DNA of 5,129 bases, taken from contig NZ_DJUR01000041.1 in the NCBI RefSeq assembly GCF_002440555.1, forward strand, positions 14,774-19,902, read 5' to 3'. The DNA is from Aerococcus sp. UBA6277 (lineage in GTDB: Bacteria > Bacillota > Bacilli > Lactobacillales > Aerococcaceae). The notes below the pieces were generated by a model that saw nothing but the letters and a program-made list of their open reading frames with translations, had not been told where the DNA came from and ran no database searches. The position numbers and the translations under genes were made by a program. Of the stretch, positions 1 through 5,129 are shown piece by piece (position 1 is the first letter of the stretch; every line of letters starts with the position of its first letter).

Positions 1-20
1 CCATCCCCACCCCCCCCCCG
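1..20. other. Low-complexity C-rich edge, probable low-quality sequence
   Basis: The first 20 bases are almost all C on the plus strand, including an unbroken run of ten C at 10-19. In the apbE reading this gives a string of glycines where the family expects roughly WRIGF. It does not look like natural coding sequence in this moderate-to-low GC region. I read it as an artefact at the end of a contig, although a true homopolymer cannot be excluded. Confidence 0.55.
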
Positions 21-307
21 CCATAATTTGACCAAGGGCCAATAGCGATATTTAAAGTTGCCCCAGATTGCAAAGAATAATCTTTGCCAGTAGCAATTAA
101 CTGGAAGATATCCGGGTCCACTTGAACAGGGGAAATCCCCGCCTTGGCATTGACCTGCATCAAAAGGCTGTCAGAATTATTTGCAGAAAACCTTTTTTCA
201 TAGTCCAATAAACGCCGCCTGGCTTCCGCTAGTACTACAGGTGCTTGGTCATGGTCGATAGCAAGACTAATGGTAGTCCCTATGACTTTAAATACAATTT
301 CTTCCAT
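1..307 (-). CDS. apbE: FAD:protein FMN transferase (ApbE family), 5' part only, with a probable frameshift
   Basis: ApbE enzymes move FMN from FAD onto a Thr/Ser of a target flavoprotein. The reading starts at ATG 307-305, preceded by the purine-rich GAAGGTGA. The first 91 residues carry family features: the GTT segment near residues 10-12, YEKRFSANN (36-44), SLLMQVNAKAG (47-57) and LNIAIGP (85-91). There is no signal peptide or lipobox, so the product should be cytoplasmic, unlike secreted FmnB-type ApbE lipoproteins. After IGP the frame reads WSNYGGGG, while the next frame gives LVKLWR, the expected family continuation. One base therefore seems to be missing around 32-38, and the C-run at 10-19 destroys the rest. 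Either this is a sequencing or assembly error near an edge or the gene is broken. It lies 33 nt after scrR, with no terminator between, so it is probably co-transcribed with scrB-scrR. The family assignment is firm; the flavoprotein target is unknown. Confidence 0.85.
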   Translation of the reverse strand, partial: MEEIVFKVIGTTISLAIDHDQAPVVLAEARRRLLDYEKRFSANNSDSLLMQVNAKAGISPVQVDPDIFQLIATGKDYSLQSGATLNIAIGPWSNYGGGGVGM

Positions 308-340
308 TACTTTCACCTTCTATACGTCACAAAATAGAAA

Positions 341-1330
341 CTAGACAGTCTGGCCGGGAATTAATTTAATAGGCAAGACATACCGATTGTCCGCATCCTT
401 CTTGACCTCAAGCGAGTGATCAATTTGTTGCAAGAGGACATCTACTAATAAGTCCGCCAAATCTTTAATGGGTTGGGCAATGGTCGTTAATTGTGGGACA
501 TAGGTCTGGATAAAGTCTGTACCGTCATAGCCCACTAACTTTAAATCATTCGGAATTGTCATCCCCAACTCACGGGCGGTATTCATAACCAACATGGCCG
601 TCAAATCATCCGAACAAAAAATGGCATCCGGTGCCTCTTCTAGTAACAAAGCTTTGATTTTCAATTGCTTTCTAATCTGTGAAAAGTTCTTTGGAATCTT
701 AGTGACTTGACCCTCTAATCCATGGGCCTTAATCACATCCATAAAAGCTTGGTAACGCAAATAAGTCGGTGAATTGGGATCATTAGCCCCGGTTATCATC
801 CAAGGGTTGGTCGGTTGCCCCTTAAGTAATGTTTCTGTCGCCAACTTCCCGCCCAGATAGTTGTCAGAAGACACTATAGGAATATTTTCCCCGATATACC
901 GGTCGAAAGAAATTACAGGCGCAGTCACTCGCTCGTAATCCGCATAATTCAAATTATGGGCACCCGCAATAATCCCTTCCACTTGGTTGGATTGGAGCAT
1001 ATTCAAGTATTCAGCTTCTTTGTCCGCATCCCGTTCACTGTTACAAATAATGGTTTTATACCCCTTAGCAAATAGGATTTGCTCTAGGTGGTTGACCAAT
1101 TCTGCATAAAAAATGGTGTCAATATTTGGAAAAATCAAGCCCACCAACTTGGTCGATTTGCCTTGTAAACTCCGTGCCAATGAATTTGGATAGTAATTCA
1201 ATTCTTTCATGGCTGCATGGACTTTATCAATGGTTTGTTGTGATAAATAACCCTTTTGATTTATGACGCGACTCACCGTTGTTACTGAAACACCAGCTAA
1301 AGCTGCGACATCTTGTAACTTTGCCCGCAA
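341..1330 (-). CDS. scrR: LacI-family sucrose operon repressor (ScrR/SacR)
   Basis: This is a complete 329-residue LacI/GalR-family regulator. The N-terminal helix-turn-helix spans residues 4-24 (LQDVAALAGVSVTTVSRVIN), followed by the hinge helix NSLARSLQG (49-57), whose leucine typically inserts at the central CG of the operator. The periplasmic-binding-protein-like core starts near residue 61 and has usual ligand-cleft positions in SFDR (141-144), SSDN (154-157), SDD (240-242) and GYDG (267-270), with LTTIAQP (281-287) near the C-terminal dimer region. The start is TTG at 1330-1328, preceded by AAGGGGG seven bases upstream; the nearest upstream ATG is out of frame. The gene begins 19 nt after the scrB stop, so both probably share a transcript and the repressor would control its own synthesis. 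The sucrose assignment rests on being flanked by a GH32 hydrolase and a sucrose-type PTS; the likely inducer (sucrose-6-phosphate or fructose) is inferred. Confidence 0.9.
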   Translation of the reverse strand: MRAKLQDVAALAGVSVTTVSRVINQKGYLSQQTIDKVHAAMKELNYYPNSLARSLQGKSTKLVGLIFPNIDTIFYAELVNHLEQILFAKGYKTIICNSERDADKEAEYLNMLQSNQVEGIIAGAHNLNYADYERVTAPVISFDRYIGENIPIVSSDNYLGGKLATETLLKGQPTNPWMITGANDPNSPTYLRYQAFMDVIKAHGLEGQVTKIPKNFSQIRKQLKIKALLLEEAPDAIFCSDDLTAMLVMNTARELGMTIPNDLKLVGYDGTDFIQTYVPQLTTIAQPIKDLADLLVDVLLQQIDHSLEVKKDADNRYVLPIKLIPGQTV

Positions 1331-1337
1331 GGTTTTT

Positions 1338-1344
1338 CCCCCTT
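1338..1344 (-). promoter_or_regulatory. Ribosome binding site that decides the scrR TTG start
   Basis: The minus strand reads AAGGGGG, then seven bases, then TTG at 1330. The spacing is right for initiation, and no in-frame ATG or GTG lies between this site and the helix-turn-helix, so the TTG is the supported start. It lies inside the 19-nt gap after the scrB stop, which allows translational coupling. Confidence 0.65.
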
Positions 1345-1349
1345 ATTCA

Positions 1350-2813
1350 TTATTTTTGCAGGGGGTAGGCCAGGTTGTTGTCAGTTCCTTCTGCAAAAAT
1401 ATGTGTTTGTTGGTTAGATGGTGTAAAAATTCTTGAAGACATAACATAAGCGCCATTGTTCACGAAAATCTCTAATACTGATGTATCCGCAAAGACATTC
1501 ACTGTCACTTTTTCTTTGCCAGCTAGGTCAAGCGTTCGATTTGTGCCAAATTCTTCAGCAAAAACTGTCCCCATCTCACTTCTATCAAGTTCTATTTTAC
1601 CATCAATTGTATCAATGGATAAGGTGACAAAGTGTTTTTTGTCTGCGTCTGCATATAAATGAATGGTTGCTTGTTTATTCGCCGCCACTTCAAAGGCGTA
1701 TTCGTAGGTGTTTTGGGATACTTCAATATGGTCAGTAAAGGTTTGTGGATCCTGTCTTAGGGCCAAGGTCTCTTCAACTGGGTACTGATACAAACGACCA
1801 TCTTGAATACGAAATTCTTTGATTAAACTTAAGGCACCTTGGTAACCGTATTTGTCCGTAGGGTAATCAATTTCCGGTAGTCCTAGCCAAGAAACGCCTA
1901 GCACTCGCCCATCTGGTGCATTGATCAGTTGACTGGCATACACATCAAAACCATAATCTAAATTGTGTAATTGACCAGGGTTTTCCAACTTGCCTTCTGC
2001 AGTAAAAGCATCCGCGACCAGATAAGCATTAGGGTAGATATTTTGATAGTTTAATTGGTCTTGGTCGATACCTTGGGGGCAGAAAGTGACAAAGACTTTA
2101 CCGGCCACTTGGTTAATATTTGGACATTCAAACATGTAAGCCGAATCCGCTTGAGGAATTGCTAATTCACTGTGGTAAGTCCACTGATCTAGATTAGATG
2201 GGGCTGCTTGGTATAAATACAAGGTCCCCCGCTCGTCAGCTTTTCTTTGACCGCCTATCACTAACCATGATTTACCGTGTGCTGTAAAGTACATGGGGTC
2301 ACGGAAGTGGTCAGTCGCTTGGTCAATTTCATCAATAATCAGTTCTTTTTGACCAAGTGCACCTGTTTCAGGGTCAAAGGTAACCGTATTTTGTTTTGGA
2401 TGACGTACCCAATTTTCATCGCGCACGTTTCCTGTATAAAATAACCGTAACTTGTCCCCATCAGCAGTTGCTGAACCTGAATAAGCACCGTGAGAGTCTA
2501 ATTCATTGTCAGGAAGAAGTCCCAACCCCTTTTCCTCCCAATGGATCAAGTCTTTAGATGTTACTCGGTACCAAGATTTCAGGCCGTGAATTGGACCAAA
2601 GGGATAGTATTGGTAGAAAAGTTGCCATTCCCCGTTTATATATGAAAAGCCGTTTGGGTCGTTGATCAGTCCGGTTTTGGGTTCCAAGTGAAAGTGGTTG
2701 CGCCATGGTGATTGGTCCGCTAATTCATTGAGTGCCGTGACATAGTCCTCTGGCCAGTCGGCGTAGTTTCGGTACCGGTCTGCTTGGTCAAAGCTGTGTA
2801 ATGTAAAAGACAT
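1350..2813 (-). CDS. scrB: Sucrose-6-phosphate hydrolase (GH32 beta-fructofuranosidase)
   Basis: This cytoplasmic enzyme cleaves sucrose-6-phosphate, delivered by the neighbouring PTS, into glucose-6-phosphate and fructose; the gene is also called sacA. The 487-residue length is normal for the family. The N-terminal five-bladed propeller shows the GH32 signature HFHLEPKTGLINDPNG (40-55) with nucleophile Asp52, then FYQYYPFG (66-73), SGSA (112-115), the RDP motif (171-173) with transition-state-stabilising Asp172, and the EC motif with acid/base Glu229. The C-terminal beta-sandwich contains DTSVLEIFVNNG (443-454), typical of bacterial GH32 enzymes. No signal peptide is present, which fits an intracellular phosphosugar hydrolase rather than a secreted levanase. 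The ATG at 2813 has a strong AGGAGGA five bases upstream. It is the first gene of the minus-strand operon, divergent from scrA across a shared control region. All catalytic residues are intact, so it should be active. Confidence 0.96.
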   Translation of the reverse strand: MSFTLHSFDQADRYRNYADWPEDYVTALNELADQSPWRNHFHLEPKTGLINDPNGFSYINGEWQLFYQYYPFGPIHGLKSWYRVTSKDLIHWEEKGLGLLPDNELDSHGAYSGSATADGDKLRLFYTGNVRDENWVRHPKQNTVTFDPETGALGQKELIIDEIDQATDHFRDPMYFTAHGKSWLVIGGQRKADERGTLYLYQAAPSNLDQWTYHSELAIPQADSAYMFECPNINQVAGKVFVTFCPQGIDQDQLNYQNIYPNAYLVADAFTAEGKLENPGQLHNLDYGFDVYASQLINAPDGRVLGVSWLGLPEIDYPTDKYGYQGALSLIKEFRIQDGRLYQYPVEETLALRQDPQTFTDHIEVSQNTYEYAFEVAANKQATIHLYADADKKHFVTLSIDTIDGKIELDRSEMGTVFAEEFGTNRTLDLAGKEKVTVNVFADTSVLEIFVNNGAYVMSSRIFTPSNQQTHIFAEGTDNNLAYPLQK

Positions 2814-2818
2814 GTATA

Positions 2819-2825
2819 TCCTCCT
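2819..2825 (-). promoter_or_regulatory. Strong ribosome binding site of scrB
   Basis: AGGAGGA on the minus strand ends five bases before the scrB ATG. It is a near-perfect match to the anti-Shine-Dalgarno sequence and fixes the start of the hydrolase. Confidence 0.85.
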
Positions 2826-2875
2826 AATAAATGATGAATACCTTGCATCCTCATTCTTTCGTTTATGATGGTATT

Positions 2876-2904
2876 ATTTTAAGCATAACTCAGAAAAATA
2901 GCAA
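2876..2904 (-). promoter_or_regulatory. Probable promoter of the scrB-scrR-apbE operon
   Basis: On the minus strand a weak -35 box TTGCTA (2904-2899) is followed after 17 bases by the -10 box TAAAAT (2881-2876). This predicts transcription starting near 2869 and a leader of about 55 nt before scrB. The -35 box is covered by a cre-like site, so repression there would block polymerase binding. The position and spacing are good, but the -35 box has only four of six consensus bases. Confidence 0.6.
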
Positions 2905-2913
2905 GCGTTTCCA
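2900..2913 (-). promoter_or_regulatory. cre-like operator over the scrB -35 box
   Basis: The minus strand reads TGGAAACGCTTGCT, which matches 13 of 14 positions of the CcpA consensus TGWAARCGYTWNCW (only W at position 3 differs). It overlaps five of the six bases of the scrB -35 box, a position expected for repression. ScrR is also a LacI-family protein recognising central-CG sites, so it might bind here as well; I favour CcpA on sequence. Confidence 0.6.
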
Positions 2914-2962
2914 TGTTGAATATCCTTATTTTTCAATAGATTTATCTGCAAGTTAAATATTT

Positions 2963-2982
2963 TATGTCAAACGATTGACATA
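2963..2982. promoter_or_regulatory. 20-bp palindromic operator, probably for ScrR
   Basis: Eight-base arms TATGTCAA and TTGACATA flank the centre ACGA. Eighteen of 20 positions are symmetric, and the centre is CG, the layout of LacI-family operators. The right arm contains the scrA -35 box TTGACA, so a bound repressor would occlude it. It is distinct from the cre consensus, and the locus encodes its own LacI-type repressor, so ScrR is the natural ligand. The binding protein is inferred. Confidence 0.7.
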
Positions 2983-3003
2983 TGGTCGTTTGCCTGTTAA
3001 AAT
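2975..3003 (+). promoter_or_regulatory. Promoter of scrA with extended -10
   Basis: A perfect -35 box TTGACA (2975-2980), a 17-base spacer and the -10 box TAAAAT (2998-3003) preceded by TG at 2995-2996 (extended -10) form a strong sigma-A promoter. Transcription should start near 3010, leaving a leader of about 58 nt. The -35 lies in the palindromic operator and a cre-like site follows just after the start point, so the promoter is strong but can be tightly repressed. Confidence 0.8.
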
Positions 3004-3017
3004 TCTAATCAAGTAAA

Positions 3018-3031
3018 TGAAAACGCTTAAA
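3018..3031 (+). promoter_or_regulatory. cre-like operator just downstream of the scrA start point
   Basis: TGAAAACGCTTAAA matches 13 of 14 positions of TGWAARCGYTWNCW. It covers about +8 to +21 relative to the predicted scrA transcription start, where a bound CcpA would hinder initiation or early elongation. The assignment is by consensus and position only. Confidence 0.6.
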
Positions 3032-3054
3032 TTTACAAAATAACTTTGAAGAAA

Positions 3055-3060
3055 AGAGGT
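3055..3060 (+). promoter_or_regulatory. Ribosome binding site of scrA
   Basis: AGAGGT, within GAAAAGAGGT, ends seven bases before the ATG at 3068. It is weaker than the scrB site but well placed, and it supports the start that gives a standard EIIB N-terminus. Confidence 0.7.
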
Positions 3061-3067
3061 AAATAGA

Positions 3068-5065
3068 ATGAATCACAAAGAAGTTGCCAAACGGATCCAT
3101 GCAGCTTTGGGAGAAGACAATGTTGTCACTGCTGCCCACTGTGCGACCCGTTTACGTTTAGTGGTTAATGACGAAGGAAAGATTGACCAAGATGCCTTGG
3201 ATAATGATCCAGATTTGAAAGGGACCTTTAAAGCAAATGGTCAATATCAAATTATTGTAGGACCTGGCGATGTGAATAAGGTATATGAGGAATATACAAA
3301 AATCGCCGACATTAAGCCTGCGTCCAAAGAGGAAGTAAAAGAAGCGGCTAAAAATCAGGGTAAACAAAACCCAGTCATGGCAGTCATAAAAGTATTATCA
3401 GATATTTTCGTTCCATTAATTCCAGCCTTAACTGCCGGTGGTTTGATTATGGCAGTCAACAACGTCCTAACAAGTCAAAACTTATTTGGACCTGAAGCCT
3501 TAGTTACTATGTACCCAGCCTGGGCAGATTTTGCTGACATGATCAATATGTTCGCCTCAGCAGCTTTTGCGTTCCTACCAGTTTTAATTGCCTTCTCGGC
3601 TACTAAACGATTTGGTGGTAACCCTTATCTAGGTGCCACCATGGGGTTAATCATGGTGATGCCACAACTAGTAAATGGTTACAATGTGGCCAATGTGACT
3701 GCAGCCGGTGAAATGCCGGTATGGAATATTTTTGGCTTAGAGATTGCCCAAGCTGGTTACCAAGGTCAAGTATTGCCTGTTATCGGGGTTGCTTGGATAT
3801 TAGCTAAATTGGAAACCTTCTTCCATAAATATTTAAAAGACGCTATCGACTTTACCTTTACACCAATGTTAACCATCATATTAACTGGTGTGATTACCTT
3901 TACGGTTGTCGGCCCTGTTCTACGTACACTTTCTGATTTATTATTGAATGGTATTGTAGAGGCTATTTCTTACCTAGGTGCCTTTGGTTATGGATTCTTT
4001 GGGCTATTCTACTCAGCAATTGTATTGACAGGTTTACACCAATCCTTCCCAGCAATTGAAACTGCCCTAATTGCAGATGTTGCGACGACAGGTGGTAATT
4101 TTATTTTCCCAATCGCTTCAGTAGCCAATGTTGCCCAAGGTGCAGCCGCCTTAGCTGTATACTTCATCACTAAGAATGAAAAGACTAAAGGATTAGCGAC
4201 GTCATCATCTCTATCTGCCATGCTAGGGATTACTGAGCCAGCCATGTTCGGGGTCAACTTGAAATTGAAATACCCATTCTTTATTGGGTTAATCGCTTCA
4301 GGTATCGCCTCAGTCATTTTAGGGATTTTTAACGTTCGTAGTCAGTCGTTAGGACCTGCAGGTGTGATTGGTTTCGTAGCCATCATTCCTCGATTTATTC
4401 CAACCTTTATGCTAGCTATCGCCGTATCTATTGTGATTGCATTTGTTGCGACCTACATTTACGGTAAATCTTTAGTGAAAAAAGAAGCTAATGATGCTCA
4501 AGCTGAGAAAGAAAAAGAAGCAAAAGTAGTTGCTACTCATGAAACAGAAGAAACAACAAATACATCAAAAACAAATACTTCAGTAGCTACAAATACTGAC
4601 CACGCGAGTGATGACAATACGATTGTTGCACCGCTTGCTGGTAAAATCACTGACCTAGAAAATGTCAATGACCCTGTATTCTCACAAGGTATGATGGGAC
4701 CAGGATTAGCCATTGTTCCTGACGCAAGTGGCAATGTATACGCACCGATTTCAGGTAGTTTAACAATCGCCTCTGAAACTGGCCATGCTTATGGATTAGT
4801 CAGTGACTCAGGTCTAGAAGTTTTAATTCATATCGGTATCGACACAGTGAACTTAAATGGTCACGGTTTTACCAGTGAAGTGAAACAAGGTGATCAAGTC
4901 AACAAAGGTGCCCTATTAGGAAGCTTTGATCTAGCAGTGATTAAAGAATCTGGTTATGACCCAGATGTTATGGTAATTGTCACAAACGCAGATCAATATG
5001 AAAACGTTGAAGTAGTTGCAGACGGTCAAGTAGCTGAAAAAACAGCTATTATCAAAGTGAAATAG
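3068..5065 (+). CDS. scrA: PTS sucrose-type permease, EIIBCA single chain
   Basis: This 665-residue membrane protein imports sucrose while phosphorylating it to sucrose-6-phosphate, drawing phosphate from HPr. Domain order is IIB, IIC, IIA. IIB (1 to about 80) has the phospho-accepting Cys25 in AHCATRLRL and the KGTF segment (51-54). IIC (about 102-470) is hydrophobic with several membrane spans and carries GLHQSF (322-327) and GITEPA (387-392), conserved in glucose-superfamily IIC domains. A charged Thr/Asn/Glu-rich linker (about 472-517) leads to a crr-type IIA (518-665) with TIVAPLAG at its start, His573 in TGHAYGL, and the phosphorylated His588 in LIHIGIDTV. All phosphotransfer residues are intact, so it needs no separate IIA. 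Trehalose permeases are close relatives; the adjacent GH32 hydrolase and ScrR make sucrose the best substrate call. No terminator follows, so transcription probably continues to the right. Confidence 0.95.
   Translation: MNHKEVAKRIHAALGEDNVVTAAHCATRLRLVVNDEGKIDQDALDNDPDLKGTFKANGQYQIIVGPGDVNKVYEEYTKIADIKPASKEEVKEAAKNQGKQNPVMAVIKVLSDIFVPLIPALTAGGLIMAVNNVLTSQNLFGPEALVTMYPAWADFADMINMFASAAFAFLPVLIAFSATKRFGGNPYLGATMGLIMVMPQLVNGYNVANVTAAGEMPVWNIFGLEIAQAGYQGQVLPVIGVAWILAKLETFFHKYLKDAIDFTFTPMLTIILTGVITFTVVGPVLRTLSDLLLNGIVEAISYLGAFGYGFFGLFYSAIVLTGLHQSFPAIETALIADVATTGGNFIFPIASVANVAQGAAALAVYFITKNEKTKGLATSSSLSAMLGITEPAMFGVNLKLKYPFFIGLIASGIASVILGIFNVRSQSLGPAGVIGFVAIIPRFIPTFMLAIAVSIVIAFVATYIYGKSLVKKEANDAQAEKEKEAKVVATHETEETTNTSKTNTSVATNTDHASDDNTIVAPLAGKITDLENVNDPVFSQGMMGPGLAIVPDASGNVYAPISGSLTIASETGHAYGLVSDSGLEVLIHIGIDTVNLNGHGFTSEVKQGDQVNKGALLGSFDLAVIKESGYDPDVMVIVTNADQYENVEVVADGQVAEKTAIIKVK
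4481..4618 (+). other. Low-complexity interdomain linker of ScrA (IIC to IIA)
   Basis: Codons for residues 472-517 encode a Lys/Glu-rich stretch followed by a Thr/Asn/Ser/Asp-rich stretch with no hydrophobic core. It joins the last membrane span to the cytoplasmic IIA domain and should be flexible, letting IIA reach IIB. Such tethers vary in length between species. Confidence 0.7.
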
Positions 5066-5090
5066 TCTAGACATAAAAAAAAATTAAATT

Positions 5091-5096
5091 AGGAGG
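5091..5096 (+). promoter_or_regulatory. Orphan strong ribosome binding site downstream of scrA
   Basis: A perfect AGGAGG lies 25 nt after the scrA stop, following an A9 tract (5075-5083). It implies a next gene co-transcribed with scrA, in which a fructokinase would be typical. No start codon within reach stays open: TTG 5097 and ATG 5112 read into TAG 5127, and GTG 5107 reads into TAA. The original gene may therefore be displaced or interrupted here. Confidence 0.6.
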
Positions 5097-5107
5097 TTGG
5101 ACAATAG

Positions 5108-5129
5108 TGATATGCTCCCTCTAAAGTAG
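5108..5129. mobile_element. Possible tip of an IS3-family insertion sequence
   Basis: From 5108 the sequence reads TGATATGCTCCCT followed by CTAAAGTAG up to the window edge. It begins with TG, has a C-triplet about ten bases in and then an A-rich AGTAG stretch, a general pattern of IS3-family terminal inverted repeats. It directly follows an orphan ribosome binding site and is closed in every frame. Only 22 bases are visible, with no transposase, so this is a pattern-based suggestion. Confidence 0.35.

Noticed and set aside
1456..1662. Plus-strand open stretch antisense to scrB
   Set aside because: It lies wholly within the GH32 beta-sandwich coding region, has no convincing ribosome binding site or recognisable domain, and is explained by the codon usage of scrB.
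2837..2875. Inverted repeat AATACC / GGTATT in the scrB leader, a possible riboswitch or attenuator
   Set aside because: The arms are only six bases with 27 bases between them, one arm lies at or before the predicted transcription start, and there is no U-run or anti-terminator pairing.
2916..2936. Inverted repeat TTGAA / TTCAA between the two promoters
   Set aside because: The arms are five bases of AT-rich sequence, which is expected by chance, and there is no central CG or relation to either promoter.
4009..4317. Minus-strand open stretch antisense to scrA
   Set aside because: It overlies conserved EIIC motifs on the opposite strand. The predicted peptide resembles no family I know, and no promoter or ribosome binding site supports it. 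The same applies to the minus-strand open stretches at 3158-3367 and 4537-4734.
5063..5090. Terminator after scrA
   Set aside because: The only symmetry is the 8-bp palindrome GTCTAGAC without a loop, and it is followed by A residues rather than T on the scrA strand, so it cannot be an intrinsic terminator for scrA.
5097..5129. Small leader peptide starting at TTG 5097 or ATG 5112
   Set aside because: It would be at most ten residues, TTG directly abuts the AGGAGG with no spacing, and it ends at the window edge, so nothing supports it as a real gene.

Overview
The window looks like part of a low-GC Gram-positive chromosome, most likely Lactobacillales. The signs are strong AGGAGG-type ribosome binding sites, a single-chain IIBCA sugar permease, LacI-family control with cre-like sites, and an ApbE of the type seen in lactic acid bacteria. 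The genus cannot be fixed from the sequence.

The window is a divergent sucrose-utilisation locus. On the minus strand, reading right to left from about 2.81 kb, are a GH32 sucrose-6-phosphate hydrolase (scrB, also called sacA), a LacI-type repressor (scrR, also called sacR) and the 5' part of an ApbE-type FAD:protein FMN transferase that runs off the left edge. They are closely spaced (19 and 33 nt), no terminator is visible between them, and they probably form one transcript. On the plus strand, from 3068, is a complete sucrose-type PTS permease (scrA, domains IIB-IIC-IIA). The 254-bp region between scrB and scrA holds two divergent promoters, a 20-bp nearly perfect palindrome over the scrA -35 box, and two cre-like sites, one per promoter.

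The logic is as expected for this family. ScrA imports sucrose as sucrose-6-phosphate and ScrB cleaves it to glucose-6-phosphate and fructose. ScrR probably represses both directions until substrate is present, and CcpA probably adds catabolite repression. The less usual member is apbE, a flavin transferase without a visible secretion signal, placed third in the sucrose operon.

Both edges look disturbed. At the left, apbE appears to lose its frame by one base about 270 nt into the gene and then runs into a 10-base C homopolymer, which suggests poor sequence at a contig end. At the right, after scrA, a perfect AGGAGG is followed by a short stretch that does not stay open in any frame and resembles the tip of an IS3-family element. 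I see no wholly new system here. The points most worth checking are apbE in a sucrose operon, the operator/promoter architecture, and the two disrupted edges.
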